From contig CAXMOM010000053.1 of assembly GCA_964195425.1 (NCBI GenBank), positions 1 to 64,000 of the forward strand: a stretch of DNA of 64,000 nt, in the 5' to 3' direction. The notes under the pieces were generated by a model that saw only the letters and a list, made by a program, of their open reading frames with translations, ran no database searches and was not told where the DNA came from. This stretch comes from Glaciecola sp964195425. Lineage in GTDB: Bacteria > Pseudomonadota > Gammaproteobacteria > Enterobacterales > Alteromonadaceae. Position numbers and translations under genes: made by a program. Each line of letters begins with the position of its first letter. Position 1 is the first letter of the stretch. Positions 35,801 through 44,212 of the stretch are shown here, one piece after another.

Positions 35801-36374
35801 ATAAGTTTTGGCCAATATGCCCGGTACGTTGAAGCTCAATATAAAAACGATCAGGGAAGTGTTTTTTATAATAGCTAAGCACATCTTCAATTATTTGAGA
35901 TTTACCCGTTGCTATTGCGACTCCTAAATCGCCATCTAAAGCGCCAGAAAGCACAATTACGCCTTCACTATATTTCGCTAATATGGCTTGTGTAACAACT
36001 ACTTTATGCTGGATGTGACCTTGTAAATAGGCATCTGAGATACAATTGGTGATATTTTTATAGCCAATTTCATTTATGGCTAATAAACCAATTTGTACAA
36101 TTTGGCTATCTTTACTGTCTGCACGTGAAGCTGATTTATTGGCGCTTAATGATTCGTTTAATAAATAAATGTCGCAGCCGACAATTGGCTTAACGCCTTT
36201 TTTCTTTGCTGCGGAATAAAATTTTACCAAGCCGCACATATTCATCAAATCTGTTAATGCCAAACTCTTACTGCCCGCTTGCTCGCTGGCATCCAAAATA
36301 GGATTTACTTTATTCAAGCCATCTTGCATGGAAAAATCGCTATGCAGGCGTAAATGTACAAAATTTGACGTCAC
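32874..36374 (-). CDS. dnaE: DNA polymerase III subunit alpha
   Basis: The 1166-residue replicative polymerase. The N-terminal PHP domain starts FVHLRLHSDFSMQDG. The palm domain shows the catalytic aspartates in MPDFDIDFCMDRRDEV near residue 410. The thumb/finger region, helix-hairpin-helix and OB fold follow. An internal clamp-binding motif QSDMFG is visible around residue 925. Length is close to the E. coli protein. It is preceded closely by rnhB on the same strand. Confidence 0.97.
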   Translation of the reverse strand: MTSNFVHLRLHSDFSMQDGLNKVNPILDASEQAGSKSLALTDLMNMCGLVKFYSAAKKKGVKPIVGCDIYLLNESLSANKSASRADSKDSQIVQIGLLAINEIGYKNITNCISDAYLQGHIQHKVVVTQAILAKYSEGVIVLSGALDGDLGVAIATGKSQIIEDVLSYYKKHFPDRFYIELQRTGHIGQNLYIQEAVVLAAHHDLPVVATNNVRFLHAVDFEAHEVRVCISEGYTLDDNRRVKRFTDQQYLRTPQEMIELFSDIPEAIENSVEIAKRCNVELTLGEYFLPNFPTGEMTVGEFLVKESELGLERRLASLFPDESIRIEKRPEYDDRLKIELKVINQMGFPGYFLIVMEFIQWSKDNNIPVGPGRGSGAGSLVAYALDITDIDPLEFDLLFERFLNPERVSMPDFDIDFCMDRRDEVIDHVADIYGRDAVSQIITFGTLAAKAVIRDVGRVMSHPYGFVDRISKMIPGDPGMTLAKAFEVEPRLPELYAQDEEVKELIDMARILEGVTRNAGKHAGGVVISPTTITDFSPLYCDETGSNPVTQFDKNDVETAGLVKFDFLGLRTLTIIQNAIEMVKEVKGIEIDITTIPLDDRKSFALLKRAETTAVFQLESRGMKDLIKRLQPDIFEEIIALVALFRPGPLQSGMVDNFIDRKHGREAVSYPDATYQHECLQEILEPTYGIILYQEQVMQIAQVMSGYSLGGADLLRRAMGKKKLEEMEKQRSFFKQGAIDNNIDPDLAMKIFDLVEKFAGYGFNKSHSAAYALVSYQTLWLKTHYPSEFMAAVLSADMDNTEKVVTLIDECSNMGIEVLPPDLNSGQHKFTVNKDGAIVYGIGAIKGVGEGPVEAVIIAREEQGQFDDLFDFCAKVDLKKIGKRVLEKLIMAGALDKLGPHRAALSASLKEAMNAASQNAKAALAGQSDMFGMEDFTQEQSENSFQQVPPWPERVWLDGEKETLGLYLTGHPMSQYIKECKHYTDCIVKDLMPERRDVFTTTAGLIYAIRVLTNKQGRRWALVTLDDKSARMEMRVSPEFFERYEEVLSVDNLIWIKGQVSFDRYNEGTTMNITEVMTLVEARNRFARRLTVNLLANECTVSSVSKLQDILHKYKGGTCPLHLQVEHPDVALELQTGVNWSLKLEDELVTELSHMLGDANVHLAFN

Positions 36375-36427
36375 TTGTGAGAGTGCTCCCTTGTGTATAA
36401 TCAGCTAAACAAAATACCTTGTGTATT

Positions 36428-37033
36428 CTACCTTGTTGCAGCCACAAGCTGAACAGGTTTAAAACTAAATCTGTGTTGCTTTATGGCCCCGTGCTGCTCA
36501 AGTGCAAAAATGTGCTGCTTCGTTGGGTAGCCTTTATGCCCTGCAAAACCATATTCTGGATGCAGAATATCAAGGGCTACCATTTCTCTATCTCGGGTTA
36601 CTTTGGCTAGAATAGAAGCGGCCGAAATTTCAGAATGACTTAAATCACCTTTCACTATTGCTTCACTTTTATACGACCAATTGGGACAACGATTACCATC
36701 AACCCGCACAAAGTCAGGTTGGATATGCAAACCCGCTACTGCCCTTTTCATGGCTAACATAGTGGCTTGAAGTATATTAATATCGTCAATCTCTGTTGGA
36801 CTCGCCCTACCAATTGACCAACTAAGTGCTTTTTGTTGGATAATAGTAAACAGTAACTCGCGTTTCTTTTCGCTTAGCTTTTTAGAGTCAGTAAGACCAT
36901 CAATGGGGTTTAACGGGTCTAATATAACCGCCGCGGTAACTACATCGCCCACTAATGGCCCTCGGCCGACTTCATCAACACCAGCAATAAATTGATAACG
37001 CTCGTTGCTTGTTGGCATATTAGTGCTACTCAT
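36428..37033 (-). CDS. rnhB: Ribonuclease HII
   Basis: A 201-residue endonuclease that removes ribonucleotides misincorporated in DNA. Signatures are GVDEVGRGPLVGDVVTAAVIL near residue 18 (first acidic residues), TDSKKLSEKKRE near 48, and ASILAKVTRDREM near 140 with later acidic ligands. ATG 37033 overlaps the lpxB stop by 8 bp (ATGAGTAG); a second ATG lies five codons downstream. Order lpxB-rnhB-dnaE matches E. coli. Confidence 0.96.
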   Translation of the reverse strand: MSSTNMPTSNERYQFIAGVDEVGRGPLVGDVVTAAVILDPLNPIDGLTDSKKLSEKKRELLFTIIQQKALSWSIGRASPTEIDDINILQATMLAMKRAVAGLHIQPDFVRVDGNRCPNWSYKSEAIVKGDLSHSEISAASILAKVTRDREMVALDILHPEYGFAGHKGYPTKQHIFALEQHGAIKQHRFSFKPVQLVAATR

Positions 37034-38273
37034 CTAGATTACGCTCATTTGTGTCTGACTCATTGAAACTATGCTGTTCAATTAGCTGTAGGACCGCACT
37101 TGCCGATTGTATGTCTGCGTCGCATTTTAAGCTTTTATGAATACGGGTAAACTTTTCAATAATCATGTTTGTAATTTCGCTATCTTGACGCCATACGCGA
37201 TTGAGCTCTTTCGCCAAATTCGCAGCGTTAACCTCTTTTTGTAAAAACTCAGGCACCAGTAATTCGTTGGCAAGAATATTAGGCAATGCAAAGTAGTTTG
37301 GTTTATACATTCGCTTCATTATCATATGGGTTAAACGCGGCATAATGTAGGCAACCACCATAGGCCGTTTACATAACATAGCCTCGAGCGCTGCAGTACC
37401 TGAAGCCAACAACACTGCATTGGCTGCTATCATAACGTCGCGAGCGGGCTCTCGGGTTACCACAATGTGGTGCTTATGCTTATTATCACAAAGCATATTC
37501 TCAATTTGTAGCATACGTGCTTCGTTTACCGCAGGAATAATAGCGCGCAGTTCTGGTTCATTTTCTTTCAAAGTCTCAAACGTATCTAAAAATATGCCCA
37601 AAAGCGAGTCTATTTCGCGCGCGCGTGAGCCCGGTAACAATGCCAATATAGGTGTGTCTGCAGAAACATCCTGAGGTAAATTAAGTGTCTGTCTTACTTG
37701 GGCTTGATCGACAAGCAAAGGCACATCATCGGCCATAGTGTGACCCACAAACTTAAAAGGGATGCTGTATTTATCATAAATTTGTTGTTCAAAAGGAAAT
37801 ACGCCTAAAACTAGATTAGTGGCTTTGGCAATTTTATAAATCCGTTTTTCTCGCCACGCCCACACCGTTGGGCTTACGTAATGCACTGTAGGAATGCCGG
37901 CAGCCTTAAGCGTAGTTTCAACTCTCAAGTTAAAGTCGGGGGCATCTACTCCAATAAATATATCGGGTGGGTTATCTAAAAAATGCTTTACAACGGTTTT
38001 GCGGATATGTAACAAACGAGGCAAGTGCTTAATTACTTCGACCAGGCCCATAACTGATAGCTCGTTCATATCAAACAATGAGCGCATGCCCAAATTATTC
38101 AAAGCTTCAGAGCCAATGCCCTCTATTTGGCAGTTCGGATACTGGGCAAGTATTTGTTTAACCATTCCTAAGGCCAAAATAGCGCCTGAGGTTTCGCCAA
38201 CAATAAGACCTATTTTAAGTGGCTTTTTACTGGCTGCTTCAATGCCGGTTTTGCTCTTTTGTGAACTTGTCAT
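37026..38273 (-). CDS. lpxB: Lipid-A-disaccharide synthase
   Basis: A 415-residue glycosyltransferase that joins UDP-2,3-diacylglucosamine and lipid X to form the lipid A disaccharide at the inner membrane. Visible motifs are LIVGETSGAILALGMV near residue 23, GVDAPDFNLR near 112, LLPGSRAREI near 218, and ASGTAALEAML near 300. It is about 30 residues longer than the E. coli enzyme, mostly in polar N- and C-terminal extensions. It begins 4 bp after lpxA. Confidence 0.95.
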   Translation of the reverse strand: MTSSQKSKTGIEAASKKPLKIGLIVGETSGAILALGMVKQILAQYPNCQIEGIGSEALNNLGMRSLFDMNELSVMGLVEVIKHLPRLLHIRKTVVKHFLDNPPDIFIGVDAPDFNLRVETTLKAAGIPTVHYVSPTVWAWREKRIYKIAKATNLVLGVFPFEQQIYDKYSIPFKFVGHTMADDVPLLVDQAQVRQTLNLPQDVSADTPILALLPGSRAREIDSLLGIFLDTFETLKENEPELRAIIPAVNEARMLQIENMLCDNKHKHHIVVTREPARDVMIAANAVLLASGTAALEAMLCKRPMVVAYIMPRLTHMIMKRMYKPNYFALPNILANELLVPEFLQKEVNAANLAKELNRVWRQDSEITNMIIEKFTRIHKSLKCDADIQSASAVLQLIEQHSFNESDTNERNLDE

Positions 38274-38277
38274 TCTG

Positions 38278-39048
38278 CTAACGAATAATGCCGCGTTTAG
38301 ATGCGCTTAAAAAGTCTATCAATATCTTAAGTGAATTTTCAGATTCTCCAAGCGTGCGGATAAGCGCTAGGGCCTCAGCGTAAGTATTGCCTTGACGATA
38401 TAATATTTTATAGGCTTTTTTAATAGTGCTGACGGCTTCAGGCGAAAATCCTCTGCGCTTTAGACCCTCACTGTTTATGCCTTGCGGAATATGCTTAATG
38501 CCACTCATCATGACATAAGGTGGAATGTCTTTTAACACTATGGCTCCGCCACCGGTGAAGGCATGTGAACCAATATGACAAAATTGATGCACTGCGGTGG
38601 TCCCACCTAGAATAACAAAGTCACCAATGTGAACATGCCCAGCAACCGTTGCGCCATTGGCAAGCACGTTGTCGCTACCCACCATACAGTCATGCGCTAA
38701 GTGAGTGCCCGCCATAAATAGATTACGATCACCTATTTTAGTCATTAATTGATCTTGAATAGTGCCTCGGTGAACAGAACAATATTCACGAAATACGTTA
38801 TTATCGCCAATTTCAAGGTAGGTTTCTTCGCCAGCATATTTTTTATCTTGGCAGTCTTCACCAATGGAAGAGAACTGGAAAAACTGGTTGTTTTTGCCAA
38901 TTTTTGAATGGCCTTTTACCACCACGTGGCTTTTAAGCACGCACCCTTCGCCAATTTCTACATTATCTCCGATATAACAAAAGGGGCCTACTTCAACGTT
39001 ATCAGCAATTACTGCGTTTTGGGAAACAACAGACGAAGGATGTATCAT
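38278..39048 (-). CDS. lpxA: UDP-N-acetylglucosamine acyltransferase
   Basis: A 256-residue left-handed beta-helix enzyme for the first step of lipid A synthesis: 3-O-acylation of UDP-GlcNAc. Hexapeptide repeats cover about residues 1-190, with the catalytic histidine in GTHLAHDCMVG near 125 and HQFCHIGSHAFTGGG near 160. A C-terminal helical bundle follows. The ATG shares one base with the fabZ stop (TAATG). Order fabZ-lpxA-lpxB is conserved, but the acyltransferase lpxD is missing upstream. Confidence 0.97.
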   Translation of the reverse strand: MIHPSSVVSQNAVIADNVEVGPFCYIGDNVEIGEGCVLKSHVVVKGHSKIGKNNQFFQFSSIGEDCQDKKYAGEETYLEIGDNNVFREYCSVHRGTIQDQLMTKIGDRNLFMAGTHLAHDCMVGSDNVLANGATVAGHVHIGDFVILGGTTAVHQFCHIGSHAFTGGGAIVLKDIPPYVMMSGIKHIPQGINSEGLKRRGFSPEAVSTIKKAYKILYRQGNTYAEALALIRTLGESENSLKILIDFLSASKRGIIR

Positions 39049-39497
39049 TAGTTAAAATCTCTCATTGCACACATAAATTCAGCCACGCAAGTAGGTCGGC
39101 CCTCTACACTTGCGACACCTTCAAACTTCCAAATGCCGCGGCGTTCTTTTATCAGTCGCACAGAAATGTCGAGTCTATCGCCTGGTACTGCAGGCGATTT
39201 AAAGCGGGCTTTATCGATGCCTGCATATAAATACAGTTTATCGCTACTGCCCATGGTTTTAAAACCTAATATACCTGCCGCTTGTGCCATTGCTTCTAAA
39301 ATAAGCACGCCAGGAAAAATAGGCTCACCAGGGAAATGACCTAAAAAGCACTCTTCATTAATGGTGATGTTTTTGTACGCCTCGATTGATTGGCCAAGTT
39401 CATAGTCGGTCACCCGATCAATTAATAAAAACGGATAACGATGGGGCAACAAAGTCATGATTTCTTTGATTTCGATTGTATTTAGCGCGTTTGCCAA
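39048..39497 (-). CDS. fabZ: 3-hydroxyacyl-ACP dehydratase FabZ
   Basis: A 149-residue hot-dog-fold dehydratase of fatty-acid elongation. LLPHRYPFLLIDRV near residue 15 carries the catalytic His, and GHFPGEPIFPGVLILEAMAQ near 53 carries the partner Glu. The start is TTG at 39497, six bases after GGAG, and the length agrees with E. coli; the first ATG would remove conserved residues. In most relatives lpxD lies directly upstream. Here a 234-bp gap with a terminator intervenes. Confidence 0.95.
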   Translation of the reverse strand: MANALNTIEIKEIMTLLPHRYPFLLIDRVTDYELGQSIEAYKNITINEECFLGHFPGEPIFPGVLILEAMAQAAGILGFKTMGSSDKLYLYAGIDKARFKSPAVPGDRLDISVRLIKERRGIWKFEGVASVEGRPTCVAEFMCAMRDFN

Positions 39498-39648
39498 GGA
39501 AGTCTCCTAATTTATTATTCGGCATATCATTGCCTATTTGGCGCTCTACCCTCTAAAAAAAGAGGTAAAGTAAAACTGGTATATTTTAAATATAAACTAT
39601 ATCTAGATTTAATCCGAGTATAAGATAAGCCTTTACAGGCTAAAAACA

Positions 39649-39676
39649 AATCAGACCAACATAAGTTGGCCTGATT
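39649..39676 (-). terminator. Intrinsic terminator after skp
   Basis: On the minus strand, AATCAGGCCAAC and GTTGGTCTGATT pair over 12 positions (one G-U) around a TTAT loop. TGTTTTT follows. A second small hairpin (AGCCT/AGGCT) follows directly. This ends the bamA-skp transcript in the place where lpxD normally sits, so fabZ-lpxA-lpxB must have their own promoter within 39498-39648 (inference). Confidence 0.8.
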
Positions 39677-39731
39677 ATTAGCATTTTTATACTTTTGGGC
39701 TCGTTAAACGTAAACGAACAAAATTAAGCAA

Positions 39732-40247
39732 TTATTTTGCTTTACTTACTTGTTCCAATACTTGCTGAGTAATATTAAAGCTTGATTTACTAAAAGGCAC
39801 TGCATTAGAATTTAGCACCATATCGTAATCATCTTCCTTCGCAATATCGTCAATGGCTTGTTGAATGAGACCAAATAATTTATTGCGCTCTTCTTCAGTG
39901 CGACGTTTCATATTCTCTTGAAGCGGCTTACCTTTTTCTCGCAGTTGTTGACCAACTGTGTTTATCTGGCCTTCAAGGTCAAGAATTTGTTGTGCGCTCA
40001 TTGTCGCTTTTTCACGTTGTAACTTCTCAAGTAAAAACTTGCCATCGCTATTTAAGCGCTTTACTTCCTTCATTTGTTCAGTAAATTCAGCTTCAATGGC
40101 TCCTTCAATAATCTCAACTTGCGGTAATGCTAGCAATACATCTTGCACATCAACAACAGCCAGTTTCTGCTGAGCATTTGCTGCGCCTGAAATAGCTGCT
40201 AATGTAAATAAAGCTGCTAACGACAACCCTTTAATAAAACTTTTCAA
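39732..40247 (-). CDS. skp: Periplasmic chaperone Skp/OmpH
   Basis: A 171-residue periplasmic chaperone that holds unfolded outer-membrane proteins for the Bam complex. A Sec signal peptide ends around AANA-QQ near residue 26. VVDVQDVLLALPQ follows, then long amphipathic helices (about 45-125) forming the tentacle arms. A short C-terminal strand region closes it. It lies 63 bp downstream of bamA, the conserved order. Confidence 0.93.
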   Translation of the reverse strand: MKSFIKGLSLAALFTLAAISGAANAQQKLAVVDVQDVLLALPQVEIIEGAIEAEFTEQMKEVKRLNSDGKFLLEKLQREKATMSAQQILDLEGQINTVGQQLREKGKPLQENMKRRTEEERNKLFGLIQQAIDDIAKEDDYDMVLNSNAVPFSKSSFNITQQVLEQVSKAK

Positions 40248-40310
40248 TGTAAAACTCCTATACGCTTATGATTTGTTAATTTTAAAGTTAGTAATTATAT
40301 TATACCCTTC

Positions 40311-42785
40311 TTAGAAGGTTGATCCAATGTTGAAAGTAAAGAATTTCGCATCATCACCTGCACGTTCTTTCAATGCGTTTGAGAAACTGAATACCATAGG
40401 ACCCATTGGAGATATCCACTGTATAGATAAACCCGCTGAACTTCGGTACTGTTTCCAGTCACTATAATCAGCAATTGGGTCACTGTCTGACGTTAATGCT
40501 AAACCTTTGTACAAGTCAAATTGGAACTCGGTATCCCATACGTTACCCACATCATAGAAGAGACTGGTACGTACCGAGTTATCAAATTCTTCACTTACAA
40601 ATGGCGTGGGTACAATAAGTTCTAAACCACCAAGCGCCATGGCGTTTCCACCTAGACTACGAGTCGATAATCTAATGCTGTTTGTATCAGGGCTGCCCAA
40701 AATAGGTACGCCAGTAGGCGAATTAATAAGTCCACTCCGAATTAGCTGTAAACCGCGCGGACCAACCGTATTGTTCTCAAAGCCACGTAATGTATCGGCG
40801 CCACCGGCAGTGAAGTTTTCGTTGAATGGTAATATTTGCTCTATACCATTTTCATTTCCATAACCATTACCATATCCCAAACGTACTCTTGCTAATACTG
40901 TCCAGCGCTGACTACGTGTTAATGGGAAATACCATTTCGCATCGGTGGTTAACTTAAAGAAATTTACTTCGGAGTTTGGCGTAGTAATGTTAAACGATGC
41001 TCGTTGTGATGAACCCGCACTCGGAAACAAACCTCGGTTTAAAGTATTACGTGTCCACGATACCGAACCCGTTAAACTATCGTAGTTGATAGGTGCATCT
41101 GGATCGGCAGGGTCGGCAAATTGGTCATAAAAACGTGTGGTTTGCACAAATGGCTGAGTGTTAGCGCCAAGTTCTACGCTTGAATAAGTTAAGCCAAAAC
41201 TAATACGGTTAACTTCATTGATTGGGTAACCAATATTTGCACCAACCGACCAGCGCTTACTGCTGTATTGAATAAGGCCAAAGTCGCCACCATCAAACTC
41301 GCTGTATCCAATATTGCCACCTAGACTAATACCATCGATAGTAAAATAAGGGTCAAGATACGTGAGTTGCGCGCTTTTTTGATACGATACCGTATTTAAG
41401 TTAATCCCTACCCGTTTACCTGTACCTAAGAAATTGTCTTGTTGTACACCGGCCTGCAGGCTTAGTCCTGTGGCATCGCCATAACCAACACCGGCATTAA
41501 AAGAACCAGACGCTTGTTCTTTTACGGTAAATTCTACGTCAACTTTGTCGTCTTGACCCGGCAGTCGAACGGTTTCAAACTCAACTTCTTCCATATACGT
41601 GAGTCGCGACAACTGCGCTTTGGAGGTTTCAAGTGCTTGATTAGCTAACCAGCTGCCTTCCATTTGCACAACACTTTGACGCAACACGTCGTCGGCAGTA
41701 ACTTGGTTACCATTAAAGGTAATTCGGCGCACATAAATACGTTTACCGGGGTCAACCCTAAGGGTAAGTTTTACGGTATTATCTTCGTCGTTTATTTCAG
41801 GAATGGTCGTAACTGTTGGGTAAGCGTAACCAAAACGGCCGAGGTATTTTGAAATAAATTCTTCCGTGTAGGTGACTTCAGCTTGATTGTATAAATCGCC
41901 CTCGCGAATGGGCAACACCCTTGATATAAAATCTTCATGGCCTAGTAAATCGCCCGACAACTCAACTTCAGAAACGTTGTATTGTTCACCTTCAGTGACA
42001 TTGAGCGTTACGTAAATCCCATCTTTTTCAGGCGTCATTGAAACCTGTGTAGAGGTAATACCAAATTGCAAATAGCCGCGATCTTTATAGTAACTTTCGA
42101 TAGTTTCCATATCGCCCGATAGCGTTTGCTGCTGGTACCGGGTTTCAGACATAAAGTCCCACCAAGGAGCATTAAATTTAAGCTCCATTTGCTTGTAAAG
42201 TTCGTCGTCTTCAAATATTTCGTTACCCACGATATTAATTTGACGAATTTCAGCGGCATCGCCCTCTTCAAATAAGAGTTTAACGTCAACACGGTTTCGA
42301 GGTAATGGCGTTACGATGGCCGACACTTCAGCGTTGTATTTACCAATGCTATAAAAAAAGTCTTTAAGGCCAGTTTCAATTGAGCTTATCACGGTGCGAT
42401 CGAGTGGTTCGCCTATACGGATATTGGACGAATCTAGGCTTTCTTGAAGCTGTTCATCTTTAATATCATCGTTACCTTCAAACACAATATTGCTGATGGT
42501 TGGGCGCTCAGAAACAGCCACTATTAGAATGTTACCTTCACGGTATACTTCTACTTTTTCAAAGTGAGTAGATGAATATAACGAGCGAATTAATTGGGTA
42601 GTACGAAAACGATTCAGTGTATCGCCACGCTGCACAGGAAGGTATGTAAGCGCAGCTCCTAAAGCAACTCTCTGCAAACCTTCAACACGGATATCTTCCA
42701 CGACAAACTCATTTGATGTTTGTGACATCGAATGAGAGGAGCTGGCTAAAAAGGCCGCTGCTATAACTAGTTTATTACACTTCAT
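40311..42785 (-). CDS. bamA: Outer membrane protein assembly factor BamA
   Basis: An 824-residue outer-membrane insertase. A signal peptide (MKCNKLVIAAAFLASSSHSM) is followed by five POTRA domains to about residue 420 (FVVEDIRVEGLQRV opens the first). The C-terminal 16-strand beta-barrel carries the loop-6 motif LRGFENNTVGPRG near residue 670 and the terminal Phe typical of outer-membrane proteins. I chose ATG 42785; a TTG lies one codon upstream. It sits between rseP and skp, as usual. Confidence 0.96.
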   Translation of the reverse strand: MKCNKLVIAAAFLASSSHSMSQTSNEFVVEDIRVEGLQRVALGAALTYLPVQRGDTLNRFRTTQLIRSLYSSTHFEKVEVYREGNILIVAVSERPTISNIVFEGNDDIKDEQLQESLDSSNIRIGEPLDRTVISSIETGLKDFFYSIGKYNAEVSAIVTPLPRNRVDVKLLFEEGDAAEIRQINIVGNEIFEDDELYKQMELKFNAPWWDFMSETRYQQQTLSGDMETIESYYKDRGYLQFGITSTQVSMTPEKDGIYVTLNVTEGEQYNVSEVELSGDLLGHEDFISRVLPIREGDLYNQAEVTYTEEFISKYLGRFGYAYPTVTTIPEINDEDNTVKLTLRVDPGKRIYVRRITFNGNQVTADDVLRQSVVQMEGSWLANQALETSKAQLSRLTYMEEVEFETVRLPGQDDKVDVEFTVKEQASGSFNAGVGYGDATGLSLQAGVQQDNFLGTGKRVGINLNTVSYQKSAQLTYLDPYFTIDGISLGGNIGYSEFDGGDFGLIQYSSKRWSVGANIGYPINEVNRISFGLTYSSVELGANTQPFVQTTRFYDQFADPADPDAPINYDSLTGSVSWTRNTLNRGLFPSAGSSQRASFNITTPNSEVNFFKLTTDAKWYFPLTRSQRWTVLARVRLGYGNGYGNENGIEQILPFNENFTAGGADTLRGFENNTVGPRGLQLIRSGLINSPTGVPILGSPDTNSIRLSTRSLGGNAMALGGLELIVPTPFVSEEFDNSVRTSLFYDVGNVWDTEFQFDLYKGLALTSDSDPIADYSDWKQYRSSAGLSIQWISPMGPMVFSFSNALKERAGDDAKFFTFNIGSTF

Positions 42786-42862
42786 CAACTATTAAATTTC
42801 CAAGATATTGCTTGTCAGACGTTATTGTTTGTTTAGCATTAAATTTGTCTGTCAGATATTCA

Positions 42863-44212
42863 TTATGTATTGCGTAGTATATCGTTGAAAATGGCTGTTG
42901 CCATTACCGCAAATAAAATCACGCCGCCAATTTTCAAACCTACTTCCTGGATGGCCTCCGACACAGGCTTACCAGTTATCCACTCTATAGTGAAGTACAA
43001 TAAATGACCGCCATCTAATATCGGCAACGGCAAAAGATTGATGATACCAAGATTTACGCTAATAATCGCTAAAAATCCAAGAAATGCCACCAATCCGTAG
43101 CTTGCATGTGCACCTGCTCCTTGCGCAATTGAAATAGGACCACTTAAGCTTTTTACTGATAGGTCTCCGCTTAAGAGTTTACCTAACATTTCAAGCGTGA
43201 CTGTCATTAATCGCCATGTACTTTGTGTACCGCTAACTAAGGCGTCGATGGGTCCTTCTTTCACTTCAACAATATATTGGGCTGGCCATGCTTCTCTAGA
43301 TGGACTTACCCCTAAGTAACCTTGGTCTGCCTGCTCAGGTTTTTGTCCTAAGGTCATACTAATGTTACTGGTGCTGCCATCGCGAAGCAGTTCAACCTCA
43401 ATTGTTTGATTGGGCCGCGCTTCAATATACTGGACTATTTGTCCCCAATTTTTCATTGGAGTTCCATCTAATTTCATTATTTCGTCATTTACGGCTAGTC
43501 CAGCTTTGCCAGCAGGTGTGTCGGGGCCTACCGCGGCTAAGGTTTTGGTAAGAGCTGGAGAAAACGGCGCAAAGCCTAATGCGCCAAATAAATCGGTAGA
43601 ATCTGGGTCGAGTTTCCAGCCCTTAATCGGTAAGGTTTTTTCACGCACTAGTCCATTTGCATCTTTAACCGTAATAGGCATGCTTGAATCGCCACTGTAG
43701 CGGACCATTTCTATGCTGACTTCTTGCCAATCTTTAACATTACGCTCTCCTACTTTAACAATTTCATCCTTCACTAATAAGCCCGCTTCTTGCGCATACG
43801 AATTAGGCAGTACTTCACCCACAACTGTTTTTGATGTTTGCGACCCCAACATACCTGCAAGCATGAGTGCCAAAATAGCAAACAAGAAGTTGACTATCGG
43901 TCCGGCCGCCACAATTGCCATGCGCTGAGACACCGGCTTAAGGTCAAAACACACGTCAAGATCTTGGGTACTAACTTGGTCGACCCGTCCATCGAGCATG
44001 CGCACGTAACCGCCTAGTGGAATAGACGCAATTATAAATTCCATACCACTTGAAGTAACACGTTTATAAAGGGGTTTACCAAAGCCAATTGAGAACTTTA
44101 ATATTTTTACTTTGCACAATTTGGCCACATAGTAATGTCCCCATTCGTGCACTGCGACTAAAATACTTAGTGCAATCACAAAAGATGCAATATTCCAAAT
44201 AATGGGCAACAT
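42863..44212 (-). CDS. rseP: RIP metalloprotease RseP
   Basis: A 449-residue inner-membrane site-2 protease that cleaves anti-sigma factor RseA after DegS, releasing sigma E. The zinc site HEWGH is in the first membrane helix near residue 22. Two PDZ domains lie about 115-305. The second active-site element NLLPLPILDGGHL lies near residue 395 before the last helix. ATG 44212 shares TGATG with the dxr stop; an in-frame TTG one codon upstream is less likely. Confidence 0.96.
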   Translation of the reverse strand: MLPIIWNIASFVIALSILVAVHEWGHYYVAKLCKVKILKFSIGFGKPLYKRVTSSGMEFIIASIPLGGYVRMLDGRVDQVSTQDLDVCFDLKPVSQRMAIVAAGPIVNFLFAILALMLAGMLGSQTSKTVVGEVLPNSYAQEAGLLVKDEIVKVGERNVKDWQEVSIEMVRYSGDSSMPITVKDANGLVREKTLPIKGWKLDPDSTDLFGALGFAPFSPALTKTLAAVGPDTPAGKAGLAVNDEIMKLDGTPMKNWGQIVQYIEARPNQTIEVELLRDGSTSNISMTLGQKPEQADQGYLGVSPSREAWPAQYIVEVKEGPIDALVSGTQSTWRLMTVTLEMLGKLLSGDLSVKSLSGPISIAQGAGAHASYGLVAFLGFLAIISVNLGIINLLPLPILDGGHLLYFTIEWITGKPVSEAIQEVGLKIGGVILFAVMATAIFNDILRNT

